NCBI GenBank assembly: GCA_029262175.1
Contig: JAJCZV010000036.1
Location: 124,001-188,000 of the forward strand
Source: Gemmatimonadota bacterium
Lineage (GTDB): Bacteria; Gemmatimonadota; Gemmatimonadetes; Palauibacterales; Palauibacteraceae
Direction: 5' to 3'
DNA length: 64,000 bases
Part shown: positions 52,042 to 60,787 of the stretch, piece by piece
Numbering within the stretch: position 1 is the first letter of the stretch
Layout of the letters: every line of letters begins with the position of its first letter
Translations under genes and position numbers: made by a program
The notes under the pieces: model-generated
Database searches by the model: none
What the model was told of the DNA's origin: nothing
What the model saw: only the letters and a program-made list of their open reading frames with translations

Positions 52042-53051
52042 GTCCGCCGGGGTCGCAGCGCGCCGCGGTCGCAACGACGATCGACCGGAGCGGCGTGCGC
52101 GAAGCGCGGCCCGCCAAGCCGACGTACGACGCGCGACAACCGATCGGGCAGCGATGGGAAGTGGAACGTGGAGTGCTCGCCTCGCAACGACGCTCGCTCA
52201 CCGTGTTTCTCGCCGGGGCGGAGTGCCCTTTCACGTGTCTGTTTTGCGACCTCTGGCAATACACGCTTCCGTCGCAGACCCCGGCCGGGGCCCTGCCCCA
52301 TCAGCTGGCCGGCGCGCTGGCCGCGGCGGCACCGATCGAAGCCAACGACGCGATCAAGCTCTATAACGCGAGCAACTTCTTCGATCGCCGGGCCGTCCCT
52401 CCAGGGGACCTCCCCGAGATCGCGGATCTGTGCTCGCCCTTCACCCGCGTGACGGTAGAAAGCCACCCAAAGCTGTTGGGAAATGCGTGCGCGGACTTTG
52501 CCGACCGACTGTCGGGTCGACTGGAGATCGCCATGGGACTCGAGACCGTGCACCCGACGGTATTCCCGCGGCTCAAAGACGGCATGACGATCGAGGACTT
52601 CGACACGGCCACGACTTGGGCCAAGGAACGCGGGATCGGCGTCCGCACGTTCGTACTCGTGGGACTCCCATGGATCGCCGAGGAGTCGTTCGCGGGTTGG
52701 GCCGCGCGGTCCGCACTGCACGCCATCGAGGCGGGGGCCGACCGTGTGAGTCTGATCCCTTTGCGCGCGGGCAGCGGTACGCTGACCGAGTTGCGTAAGC
52801 GAGGCGAACTCGCGCCGATCCGATTGAGGCATCTCGAAGACGCATTAGAAAAAGCGTTGGGGTTGGTCGACGGAGCCGGACTCGTGGAGGCCGACCTTTG
52901 GGACGTGCCAGCGCTCGCCACGTGCGATCGGTGCGCGGACCGCCGCGTCGCGCGGCTGGCGACGATGAACCGCGAGCAGCGGATCGTCGACTCGGTCGAA
53001 TGCAGTTGCAGCACCGACCGTGGCAGCTCCGACGGGCCCGCCCCCGAGTGA
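52038..53051 (+). CDS. Radical SAM protein with extra C-terminal cysteines
   Basis: 337 aa. The radical SAM cluster motif is C63-x3-C67-x2-C70 (ECPFTCLFCDLW). The barrel then shows KLYNASNFFDRRAVPP, which resembles the KIxxSGSFxDxREVPP of RaSEA/archaeosine-type radical SAM enzymes, GLETVHPTVFPRLKDGMT, and GVRTFVLVGLPW. Near the end are four further cysteines (C296, C299, C322, C324), which may bind a second metal cluster. Start GTG overlaps the ligase stop, and the stop overlaps the FAD gene start. Reaction unknown; methylthiolation-, thiolation- or lyase-type chemistry are all open. Confidence 0.87.
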   Translation: MSPPGSQRAAVATTIDRSGVREARPAKPTYDARQPIGQRWEVERGVLASQRRSLTVFLAGAECPFTCLFCDLWQYTLPSQTPAGALPHQLAGALAAAAPIEANDAIKLYNASNFFDRRAVPPGDLPEIADLCSPFTRVTVESHPKLLGNACADFADRLSGRLEIAMGLETVHPTVFPRLKDGMTIEDFDTATTWAKERGIGVRTFVLVGLPWIAEESFAGWAARSALHAIEAGADRVSLIPLRAGSGTLTELRKRGELAPIRLRHLEDALEKALGLVDGAGLVEADLWDVPALATCDRCADRRVARLATMNREQRIVDSVECSCSTDRGSSDGPAPE

Positions 53052-54616
53052 CCGACCCGATCGTCATCGTGGGATCCGGGTTCGCAGGAACGATTCTGGC
53101 GCGCGCCCTCCACGCGACCGGCAAGCCTGTGCTGTTGGTCGAGCGTGGTATGCACCCCCGCTTCGCCCTCGGCGAGTCCTCCACGCCGCTGGCATCGATC
53201 AGCCTCGAGCGGCTCGCAGCGACCTACGGGTTGCCGGACCTGCTCGCGCTCTCCGCGTATGGTCGCTGGAACCGCGCGCTCCCAGAAGTCCGACACGGTC
53301 TCAAGCGCGGCTTCACGTTCTACGGCCACCGTCGCGATCGGCCCTTCGTGAACGGCGAACACAACGAGGCGCGACTCGTCGTGGCGGCTAGCCCCGATGA
53401 TGAAATCGCCGACTCGCACTGGATGCGGGCCGATGTCGATCATTACCTGGTGCAGCAGGCCGTCGCGGAGGGCGTGCCGTTTCGCGACCACTGTCGAATC
53501 GACCACGCGGAGACGGGAGCGAACGGTTGGCGTCTCTCCGCTACGCATGCAGGGGAGCAGGTGTCGATCGACGCGAGCTTTGTGGTGGACGCTGCGGGTG
53601 GCGCTTCTTTTCTTCCAACCGAAGGTCCGACGCCGAATCCCAGTCCGATTCGATCCGGGCTCGTCTTCGGCCACTTCACATCGGTCGGTCCGTTTCTGGA
53701 ATCTGCGCGCGCGGACACATATTCGGACGCTCCGTATCCGGAGGAGCGGGCCGCCGTTCATCACCTCCTGGAAGAGGGATGGATGTACGTGCTGTCGTTC
53801 GACGACGGCGGAGTATCGGCGGGTTTCGTGATCGACCACGAGCACGCCGACGCCGGGCGACTTCTCGACGCCGAGCCCGAGTCGGCCTGGGCAGAACTTC
53901 TATCCAGATATCCTTCCATCGGTCGTCAGTTCGAGCGCGCGGTCCCGCTGCGGCCCATCGCGTCGATCCGCACGATTCAACGACATCGGGGGCCGGCGGC
54001 TGGCGAGACCTGGGCTCGACTCCCTAATGCGTTTCATTTTATGAGCCCGATGTTCTCGACCGGAATCGCGTGGAGTTTGGTCGCGGTCGAACGACTCGCT
54101 CGCATTCTGGGTGGAGACAGCTCCGCCCAACCGTGGGCCCTGGAGGAATACCGCCGGCTCTTGGATACAGAGGCGAGGTACTTGGACGAACTCATCGCGC
54201 CGGCGTATCTGCAGCGGAAGTCGTTTGAGACGTTCTCCGCCTGGACGTCCACCTACTTCGCCGCAGCGAGCTACTCGGAGGTATGGCAGCGGCTCTGCGA
54301 CCCTCCGGGAGACGCCGAGTGGTCGAGCCTCGGGTTCTTGGGCTCGTGCGATCCAGCGCTTCGCACCGCAGCGCGTCGCGCCGGCCGGCTACTCCGGCGC
54401 GAAGTCGGGCATGGCACGCCCGACCCCCTCCCGGAAGGGATCGAACGCATGATCGCTGGGCTCCTACGGGCGCGGAACTTGGGTGAGTTCGGCGATCCAC
54501 GCCGGGGCCGTGTTTATCCAATAGATTTGGGGCTCCTGGAGGACCGAGCGTCGCTGCTCGGCCTCGAACCCGACCAAATCCGCCAACGACTTTCAAGGCT
54601 CCGCGGACCGCTCTAG
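53048..54616 (+). CDS. FAD-dependent oxidoreductase of the tryptophan-halogenase fold
   Basis: 522 aa from the GTG at 53048 (GTGA overlap with the radical SAM gene). The FAD dinucleotide motif G-S-G-F-A-G is at 9-14. GESSTP near 40 is typical of flavin-dependent halogenase/geranylgeranyl-reductase-type proteins. MSPMFSTGIAWSL in the second half is the usual second FAD motif. The halogenase signature WxWxIP is replaced by W-M-Y-V-L-S near residues 244-249, so halogenation is unlikely and oxidation or hydroxylation is more probable. Ends 9 nt before the OvoA-like gene. Confidence 0.85.
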   Translation: MTDPIVIVGSGFAGTILARALHATGKPVLLVERGMHPRFALGESSTPLASISLERLAATYGLPDLLALSAYGRWNRALPEVRHGLKRGFTFYGHRRDRPFVNGEHNEARLVVAASPDDEIADSHWMRADVDHYLVQQAVAEGVPFRDHCRIDHAETGANGWRLSATHAGEQVSIDASFVVDAAGGASFLPTEGPTPNPSPIRSGLVFGHFTSVGPFLESARADTYSDAPYPEERAAVHHLLEEGWMYVLSFDDGGVSAGFVIDHEHADAGRLLDAEPESAWAELLSRYPSIGRQFERAVPLRPIASIRTIQRHRGPAAGETWARLPNAFHFMSPMFSTGIAWSLVAVERLARILGGDSSAQPWALEEYRRLLDTEARYLDELIAPAYLQRKSFETFSAWTSTYFAAASYSEVWQRLCDPPGDAEWSSLGFLGSCDPALRTAARRAGRLLRREVGHGTPDPLPEGIERMIAGLLRARNLGEFGDPRRGRVYPIDLGLLEDRASLLGLEPDQIRQRLSRLRGPL

Positions 54617-54625
54617 TTTGCTGTC

Positions 54626-55963
54626 ATGCCGACTCATGCAGCGCAGCGCCACATGCCCCCGCGTCTCGACACACTGACGCGAGCGGACCTCGCCACATAT
54701 TTCGATGAAACCTGGGATCTCTACGAGTGGCTTTTTTCGGCCATCCGAGCCGATGGCGCGCTCCACGAGAAGACGGACCCCCTTCGCCAGCCGCTGATCT
54801 TCTACCTCGGCCATACCGCTGCCTTCTACATCAACAAGTTTCGGCTCGCGGGGTTACGAACGGATCCGTTGGACGAACGCTTGGATTCGCTCTTTGCGGT
54901 GGGAGTCGACCCCGCGGCGGCTTCGGATCTCTCCAGTGTGAGTTGGCCGACCGAGGCCGAAGCACGCGCCTACAGACGGCAAGTACGGGAAGTCGTACGG
55001 ACACAGATCGACGAGATTCCGATCCATCTCCCCGTGTCGGATCGCGATCCGCTGTGGGCGGTGTTGATGGGGATCGAGCACGATCGGGTCCACTTCGAGA
55101 CGTCGTCCATGTTGATCCGCCAATATCGGGTTGGGGCGGTCGAGCGCCCCGAGGGTTGGACGTACGCCCCGACGCAGGGCGGAGCCGTCGATCGCGCGCT
55201 TGTGCATTTCGAGGGCGGCCCGGTCACCGTCGGAAAACCGCGAGACGACGCGGTGTTCGGTTGGGACCACGAGTGGGGTCGCCTCGACGCGTCCGTGCGA
55301 CCGTTCGAGGCCTCCTCGACGCACGTGACGAACGAGGAGTTCCTGGCGTTCTGGAACGATGACGGGTATGACCGCGCCGATCTGTGGAGCGCGGAGGGCT
55401 GGGCATGGCGCACGTCGGTGGGTGCGGCGAACCCGAAGTTCTGGGTCATCGGCGACGCTTCACCGACGTATCGGGCCATGTTCGATGAGTTCGCGATGCC
55501 CATGGACTGGCCGGTCGAGGTCAACCGCCACGAAGCCGATGCGTTTTGTCGGTGGAAGGGACCCTCTTGGAGACTGCCGTCCGAGGCCGAGTTTGCGCGT
55601 CTTTCGCAGGACGCCGCGCTCGTCGACGGCAACTCGGCCTTTTCAGATCGCTACAATCTCAACCTCGCGTACGGCTCGCCGACCCCGGTGGGATTCATGG
55701 ACTCGGGGAAGACTCCGGCGGGGATTCACGACGTGTACGGCAACGTTTGGCAATGGCTGTCAAACGATTTCTACGCGCTCCCGGAGTTCCAAGCGCACGC
55801 CTACTACGAGGATTTTTCGGCGCCGTTCATGGACTCGGACCATGGGATGTTGGCGGGAAGCGCGTGGGCCTCTACGGGCGCCGGCGCGTCACGCTACTAT
55901 CGCCTGTGGTTTCGCAGAAACTTCTTTCAGCACGCCGGATTCCGGCTGGCTCGCGACGCATAG
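54626..55963 (+). CDS. OvoA-type 5-histidylcysteine sulfoxide synthase core (no methyltransferase domain)
   Basis: 445 aa. Non-haem iron sulfoxide synthase of the OvoA/EgtB superfamily. The N-terminal DinB-like domain has PLIFYLGHTAAFYINKF with H63, and IEHDRVHFETSSMLIRQ with H152 and H156, giving the 3-His iron site. These motifs match OvoA, not EgtB. The C-terminal half is the formylglycine-generating-enzyme-like domain (STHVTNEEFLAFW, WRLPSEAEFARL, YGNVWQW, RYYRLWFRRNFFQHAGFRLARD). The ~250-residue methyltransferase domain usually fused to OvoA is absent. With the upstream three genes it forms one operon. Confidence 0.9.
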   Translation: MPTHAAQRHMPPRLDTLTRADLATYFDETWDLYEWLFSAIRADGALHEKTDPLRQPLIFYLGHTAAFYINKFRLAGLRTDPLDERLDSLFAVGVDPAAASDLSSVSWPTEAEARAYRRQVREVVRTQIDEIPIHLPVSDRDPLWAVLMGIEHDRVHFETSSMLIRQYRVGAVERPEGWTYAPTQGGAVDRALVHFEGGPVTVGKPRDDAVFGWDHEWGRLDASVRPFEASSTHVTNEEFLAFWNDDGYDRADLWSAEGWAWRTSVGAANPKFWVIGDASPTYRAMFDEFAMPMDWPVEVNRHEADAFCRWKGPSWRLPSEAEFARLSQDAALVDGNSAFSDRYNLNLAYGSPTPVGFMDSGKTPAGIHDVYGNVWQWLSNDFYALPEFQAHAYYEDFSAPFMDSDHGMLAGSAWASTGAGASRYYRLWFRRNFFQHAGFRLARDA

Positions 55964-55966
55964 GCC

Positions 55967-55996
55967 GCAGTGCCTACAGCGGCAGTGCCTACAGCG
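55967..55996. repeat. Two perfect 15-bp tandem copies after the OvoA-like gene
   Basis: GCAGTGCCTACAGCG is repeated twice directly after the stop codon, in the convergent junction with the C-S lyase gene. Confidence 0.8.
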
Positions 55997-56010
55997 CGGT
56001 CGGTCTCCGG

Positions 56011-57357
56011 CTAGGCGAGCGCCGCTGCGATGTTGTCGAGGGCGCGCTTAACCAGAACTCGCGACGTGGCCAAGTTCATTCGCATATGGTCCGCGCCGCC
56101 GGTTCCGTAGCTATCGCCCGGGTTTAGAAAGACCCGAGCGTGCTCGGCAAACCAACGCTGAACGATGTCTTCCGGCGGAACCGGTTCCACCGAGGTGCGG
56201 CTCTCTCTCTCGGCCGTCTCGTGCGCCCCGATCATCTCCGCGACCTGGTGCGTATCGAGCCACGCGAGGTAGGTCCCCTGAGCCTTCGTGTAGCCGAGCA
56301 TCGGGATGTTCTTCTTGATGTACGACTCGGCGAATTCGTGATTTGCGTCGATATAGGGGAGCAGTTGGTCGAGCCACTCTTCGCCTTCTGTGATCGCCGC
56401 ATGGTTCGCGACCATTCCGAGCGAACTGAGATCCGCGCGCGTGTGTTTCTGCGTTCTCGCGAGCAAGTCCGGATTTGTCGAGAAGTACCAGGCGACCTTC
56501 ATGGCCGCCAAGCTGAAGGTCTTGCTCGCCGCCTTGAACGTCAGACTGTTGTCGACGATCTCCCGGTTCGGAAGATTCGCAAACGGTGTATAGGTCTGCC
56601 CGCTCATCACGAAATCGCAGTGGATCTCGTCCGACAGCACGATCACTTTGTGTTCGAGACAGATCTCGCCCATGCGAGTCATGTCAGCCGGCGACCAGCA
56701 GTTCCCAGTCGGGTTCTGCGGGTTGCACAGAATAAAGACGTTGGAGCGTTTGGCGCGCGTCTCGAAGTCATCCCAGTCGATCGAATAACGACCGTCGACC
56801 AGCTTCATCTGGCTGTCTTCCGCGATCGTATCCGTAAATGTCAGATCACTGTAGAAGCCGTTGTACGTGGGTGTGGTAAGAAGGACCTTTGTCCCCGGAG
56901 GCGCGAACGCCTTCAGCGCCGCAATAATTCCCGGGTGGACGCCGGTCGTGAATACGACCGTCTCGGGATCGATTTCCAACCCGTAGCGACGTTGGTTCCA
57001 ATCCACGATCGCCTGCGCGTAGGCGTCGGGTCGGGAGAGGTATCCCCAGTTTTCGTGGCTGCACCGCTCCTCCAACGCTCGCGTGATACAGGGCGCGGCC
57101 TGGAAATCCATGTCGGCGATCCCCATACCGACTTCGATCTTGTCGCCGAAATCACGGATCGCATTGTCCCACTTGATGCAGTTGCTGCCGACTCGATCGT
57201 ACACCGCATCGAAATCGAAGGTGTCTCCGACCGTGGGGCGAAAGATCTTCGTCGTTTCAGAAGCGAGGGAAGTCTTGGCGCCGACCGCGCCCAGGAGTGC
57301 TGTGGTTCCAGCCGTTCTCAAGAACCCCCTGCGATTGACCCCAGAACGCTTCGCCAT
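56011..57357 (-). CDS. Tat-exported MalY/PatB-type PLP enzyme (putative C-S beta-lyase)
   Basis: 448 aa from the ATG at 57357, which has GGGAGG 7 nt upstream. The N-terminus SGVNRRGFLRTAGTTALLGA is a clear twin-arginine leader. The PLP fold-type I core matches the MalY/PatB cystathionine beta-lyase group: GIADMDFQAAPC, GYLSRPDAYAQAI, TTGVHPGIIAAL, NPQNPTGNCW, LSDEIHCDFV, and the Schiff-base lysine K279 in AASKTFSLAAMK. In ergothioneine and ovothiol pathways EgtE/OvoB C-S lyases cleave the sulfoxide. This enzyme could do that, but export to the periplasm is unusual for the step. It lies 134 nt downstream of egtD-like. Confidence 0.85.
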   Translation of the reverse strand: MAKRSGVNRRGFLRTAGTTALLGAVGAKTSLASETTKIFRPTVGDTFDFDAVYDRVGSNCIKWDNAIRDFGDKIEVGMGIADMDFQAAPCITRALEERCSHENWGYLSRPDAYAQAIVDWNQRRYGLEIDPETVVFTTGVHPGIIAALKAFAPPGTKVLLTTPTYNGFYSDLTFTDTIAEDSQMKLVDGRYSIDWDDFETRAKRSNVFILCNPQNPTGNCWSPADMTRMGEICLEHKVIVLSDEIHCDFVMSGQTYTPFANLPNREIVDNSLTFKAASKTFSLAAMKVAWYFSTNPDLLARTQKHTRADLSSLGMVANHAAITEGEEWLDQLLPYIDANHEFAESYIKKNIPMLGYTKAQGTYLAWLDTHQVAEMIGAHETAERESRTSVEPVPPEDIVQRWFAEHARVFLNPGDSYGTGGADHMRMNLATSRVLVKRALDNIAAALA

Positions 57358-57491
57358 ACGCCGGCCTCCCTGTTGGTACACCGTGATCACGGCCCCGAGC
57401 AGTAAGCCCATCCCTTCTACTATAGCCCTGAGCGTGCCCCTGGCGACACACCCCGAGGGCGGCCGCGAGACTCCGGCTGCAGCTCAGACGC

Positions 57492-58502
57492 TCAGCAACT
57501 CGTTAGGGCAAGCGCAAATCGGTCGTCTTCATCGGTATCCCAGCGGTCGATCCGGAGGCCCGCCCGCGTGACCAGAGCCTCTACCGAGTCTTTCGTATAC
57601 TTGTGGCAGAGTTCGGTACGGATCGTCTCACCGGCGTCCCAATGAATCGCGAGATCGATCGCTTCGAGGGTCGCGTCGACCGCGCGCTCGGCCGTGAGGT
57701 ACGCCTCGATCCGGGCTTCGTCGGGGTTCCAGATTCCTTCGTGCCGGAAGGCGCTGACGGGTATGTCCCCTTCCAGCTCACGATTGATCACATTCAGAAC
57801 GTTGAGGCTGAACTCGGCCGTCACGCCTGCGGAATCGTTGTACGCCGCGATCAACGTCGACACGTCTTTGACCAAGTCGAACCCGATCAGGAACCGATCC
57901 GCGGGGTTCATATGGGATCGCACGCCCTCGAGAAAGTCGACCGCTTCCTGGCTCGTGAGGTTTCCGATCGTCGATCCCAAAAAGAGGATCAGGCGTGGTC
58001 GATCATCAAACGGTAGCTGGACGGGCGCCTCGAAGTCCGCGAGCACGCCAACGAACCGCAAGGCGTCGTAACGATCTGTCAGCTCATTGGCGGACTCCAG
58101 GAGGGCCGATTCCGAGACCTCGATCGCCGCGTACCCCTCGAGGCAGCCGGCTCGAGACATCTCGTCTAGAAGAATCTGAGTTTTTCGGGCCGCGCCGGAA
58201 CCGAACTCGATGAGCGCGCACGGGCGGGTATCCGCGATCACGTCCTCGGCGATCTGCTCGAGAATCCCGACCTCGGTCCGCGTCGGGTAGTACTCCGGCA
58301 ACTGCGTGATTTGGACAAACAGCTCGGAGCCGCGCGCGTCATAGTGATATTTGGAGCGAAGCGTCTTTGGGCGGCTCCCCAAGCCGCTTCGGACATCCGC
58401 GCCCAGGCTGGCCATGGGGTCCAACTCTCCGGTCGGACGTTCGATGGTGGTTCGCTCTTTTTGCTCTGCGCTCGGCACTCTCGCTCCGTGATCTGGGGTC
58501 AA
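57492..58502 (-). CDS. egtD: EgtD-like L-histidine N-alpha-methyltransferase
   Basis: 336 aa. SAM-dependent methyltransferase of the EgtD family, which makes hercynine from histidine. The signature LRSKYHYDARGSELFVQITQLPEYYPTRTE is followed by IEFGSGAARKTQILLD (SAM site), LILFLGSTIGN, and LIGFDLVKD. The chosen start is TTG at 58502; an ATG at 58415 with GGAGAG upstream would shorten the N-terminus by 29 residues and leave little before the conserved DVRSGL. Same strand and upstream of the C-S lyase-like gene; convergent to the OvoA operon. Ergothioneine normally pairs EgtD with EgtB, here the neighbour is OvoA-like. Confidence 0.88.
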   Translation of the reverse strand: MTPDHGARVPSAEQKERTTIERPTGELDPMASLGADVRSGLGSRPKTLRSKYHYDARGSELFVQITQLPEYYPTRTEVGILEQIAEDVIADTRPCALIEFGSGAARKTQILLDEMSRAGCLEGYAAIEVSESALLESANELTDRYDALRFVGVLADFEAPVQLPFDDRPRLILFLGSTIGNLTSQEAVDFLEGVRSHMNPADRFLIGFDLVKDVSTLIAAYNDSAGVTAEFSLNVLNVINRELEGDIPVSAFRHEGIWNPDEARIEAYLTAERAVDATLEAIDLAIHWDAGETIRTELCHKYTKDSVEALVTRAGLRIDRWDTDEDDRFALALTSC

Positions 58503-58610
58503 CCGGAAATTCGACGAAACATCGGTTTTGGACGCTTGCCATCCACACTCTCGTCACCGCAGTGACGGATCCGTTACTCGCCCCGCCGAGGGACATATGG
58601 TACATCCTGA

Positions 58611-58667
58611 CCCGGCGGTGAGTCGAAAAGACTCACCCAACAAGGGCTTACGAGGCTTTCCGCCGGG
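58611..58667 (+). other. Structured intergenic segment upstream of the acyl-CoA dehydrogenase
   Basis: An 8-bp hairpin GGTGAGTC/GACTCACC (58617-58637, loop GAAAA) sits inside a second 8-bp pairing CCCGGCGG (58611-58618) with CCGCCGGG (58660-58667). The two pairings share two G, so they nest or compete. About 120 nt before the start at 58787. It does not match a riboswitch class I know. Confidence 0.45.
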
Positions 58668-58786
58668 TTGATTCGGCCCAGAAACGGGTAAGATCGGCTC
58701 GCCGCGCCGGCTAGAGTTTGGCTGGAATGGTTTTGGCGGTTTAGATTTCCTTATGAAGCGTCGCATCCGGTAACGAGGGCAAACCG

Positions 58787-60757
58787 ATGTCTGATCAGAA
58801 AAACAGCACCACACACGCCACCGAGCACGAAGCCCGGCAGGTCGCTGAGGCGGCTCGAGAGACCGACTGGACCGGACGGACGTTTGTCCGAAATCTCTTT
58901 CTGGGCAACTTTCGGCTCGATACGATCACGCCCTATCCGGATCCCGAGGCCTTTATTTCGGACCGGGCCCGGGCCTGGACGGATGCCCTTCTGGACTACC
59001 TCAGGGACGGGGTCGACTCCGACGCCATCGACCGTGAGGGCAAGATTCCCGAATCCGTCGTAAAGGAGCTCGCCGACCGGGGCGCCTTCGGCATCAAGGT
59101 GCCCACCGAATACGGCGGGTTGGGATTCAACCAAACCGAATACGCCAATGCGATGCGCGTGGTGGGGTCGGTGGATGGCAACCTCGTGGCCCTCATGTCG
59201 GCGCACCAGTCGATCGGCGTCGGTCAGCCACTCAAGATGTTCGGCACGGAAGAGCAGAAGAAGGAGTTCTTCCCCCGACTGGCCAAAGGTGCGATTAGCG
59301 CGTTCGCCCTCACCGAATCCGACGTCGGCTCCGATCCGGCCCGGCTGTCGACGACCGCAGTCGCGACCGAAGACGGCAACGCCTACATCCTCAATGGCGA
59401 GAAGCTCTGGATCACCAACGGAACGATCGCCGAGCTCTATGTCGTCATGGCTCGCCATCCGGACAGCGGCAAGATCTCAGCGTTTATTGTCGAGCGAGAC
59501 TCGCCGGGCGTCGAGGTCGTTCTTCGGTGCCACTTCATGGGCCTCACCGCGCTCGAAAACGGCGTCATCCGATTCACCAACGTCCGCGTACCCAAGAAGA
59601 ACCTTCTCTGGAAGGAAGGGCGCGGTCTCAAGCTCGCGTTGGTCACGCTCAATACGGGCCGTCTCACGATCCCGGCCTCGTCGGTCGGCGCCGCGCAGGC
59701 CGCCCTCGAGGTTTGCCGGCGCTGGTGCGCCGAGAGGATCCAATGGGGCGTACCGATCGGGAAGCACGAAACGATCGCGCACTATCTGACGTCCATCGCT
59801 TCGCGCACCTACGCCATGTCGGCCATCGCCGATCTAACGCAGACGATGGCCGACCGCGGAGGGTACGACATCCGACTGGAGGCCGCGGTCGCGAAGCTGT
59901 GGAATACCGAAACAGGTTGGCAGCTGACGGACGACGCTCTTCAAGTGCGCGGGGGACGCGGGTACGAAACCGCCGACTCGCTCGCCGCACGTGGCGAGGA
60001 ACCGGTCGCCATCGAACGGATGCTCCGCGACTCGCGGATCAATCGGATCTTCGAAGGCTCGAGCGAGATCATGCGTCTGTTTATCGCGCGCGAAGCCGTC
60101 GACAAACACCTGCAAATCGCCGGTGACCTGGTCGACCCCGAGCTCGGCATTGGCGCGAAGCTCAAGGCGCTGCCGGGGGCGGCGGCGTTCTATCTCACTT
60201 GGTATCCGTCACGTTGGCTCGGGTGGAGTCTACCCCCGCGCTTCGGCAACTACGGCGAGCTCGCGAAGCACCTTCGCTTTGTTGAACGTTCCAGCCGCAA
60301 ACTGGCCCGCACCATCTTTCATCTCATGGTGCGTCACGGCGCTGGGCTCGAACGGCGGCAGGGACTCCTGTTTCGATGCGTCGATATCGGCGCGGAGTTG
60401 TTCGCCATTTCCGCTGCGGTGACTCGGGTCGAAATGCTCAAGGCGCGAGGAGACGGTTCCGGAGAGGAAGCGTCTCGGCTCGCTGATTCGTTTGCGAACG
60501 CGTCCAGACGTCGGGTCAAGGAGCTGTTCCGAGCGATTCGATCCAACTCCGACGTGGCCGACTACAAGCTCGCTCAAGCGCTGCTGTCCGGCAGCCACGC
60601 GTGGTTGGAAGACGGCATCGTGGGACTTCAGAAGGCGCAACGCGAGGCGTGGCGCGCAGGGCTGGCCGCGCACGAGGCGTCTCTGAATTCAGCACCCTCT
60701 AGTGAGGACGCCGGGGTCGAGACGCCGGCGGTTGCGGCTGCCGCAGAAGGGTTCTAA
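58787..60757 (+). CDS. Acyl-CoA dehydrogenase family protein (VLCAD/ACAD9-like) with long C-terminal extension
   Basis: 656-aa FAD enzyme catalysing alpha,beta-dehydrogenation of acyl-CoA. The core (about 60-440) has [47 protein letters not shown], the substrate-binding [12 protein letters not shown] and [15 protein letters not shown], and [20 protein letters not shown] ~190-residue C-terminal helical domain, as in VLCAD/ACAD9 and bacterial long-chain enzymes, follows from residue ~450. The catalytic base was not assigned. It is monocistronic in appearance and no other beta-oxidation gene is next to it. Confidence 0.93.
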   Translation: MSDQKNSTTHATEHEARQVAEAARETDWTGRTFVRNLFLGNFRLDTITPYPDPEAFISDRARAWTDALLDYLRDGVDSDAIDREGKIPESVVKELADRGAFGIKVPTEYGGLGFNQTEYANAMRVVGSVDGNLVALMSAHQSIGVGQPLKMFGTEEQKKEFFPRLAKGAISAFALTESDVGSDPARLSTTAVATEDGNAYILNGEKLWITNGTIAELYVVMARHPDSGKISAFIVERDSPGVEVVLRCHFMGLTALENGVIRFTNVRVPKKNLLWKEGRGLKLALVTLNTGRLTIPASSVGAAQAALEVCRRWCAERIQWGVPIGKHETIAHYLTSIASRTYAMSAIADLTQTMADRGGYDIRLEAAVAKLWNTETGWQLTDDALQVRGGRGYETADSLAARGEEPVAIERMLRDSRINRIFEGSSEIMRLFIAREAVDKHLQIAGDLVDPELGIGAKLKALPGAAAFYLTWYPSRWLGWSLPPRFGNYGELAKHLRFVERSSRKLARTIFHLMVRHGAGLERRQGLLFRCVDIGAELFAISAAVTRVEMLKARGDGSGEEASRLADSFANASRRRVKELFRAIRSNSDVADYKLAQALLSGSHAWLEDGIVGLQKAQREAWRAGLAAHEASLNSAPSSEDAGVETPAVAAAAEGF

Positions 60758-60787
60758 CCCGCGGAGGAGTGGTCACCCGCGGCGGTT

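Noticed and set aside
53048..54616. Naming the FAD gene a tryptophan halogenase
   Set aside because: The WxWxIP motif is not kept (W-M-Y-V-L-S), so only the fold is supported.
54626..55963. Calling the sulfoxide synthase EgtB (ergothioneine)
   Set aside because: The motifs around the iron ligands (FYLGHTAAFYINK, EHDRVHFETSS) follow OvoA rather than the EHELQHQE pattern of EgtB.
58753..58773. Six-codon upstream reading frame (MKRRIR) before the acyl-CoA dehydrogenase
   Set aside because: No ribosome site and no regulatory codon pattern; likely chance.
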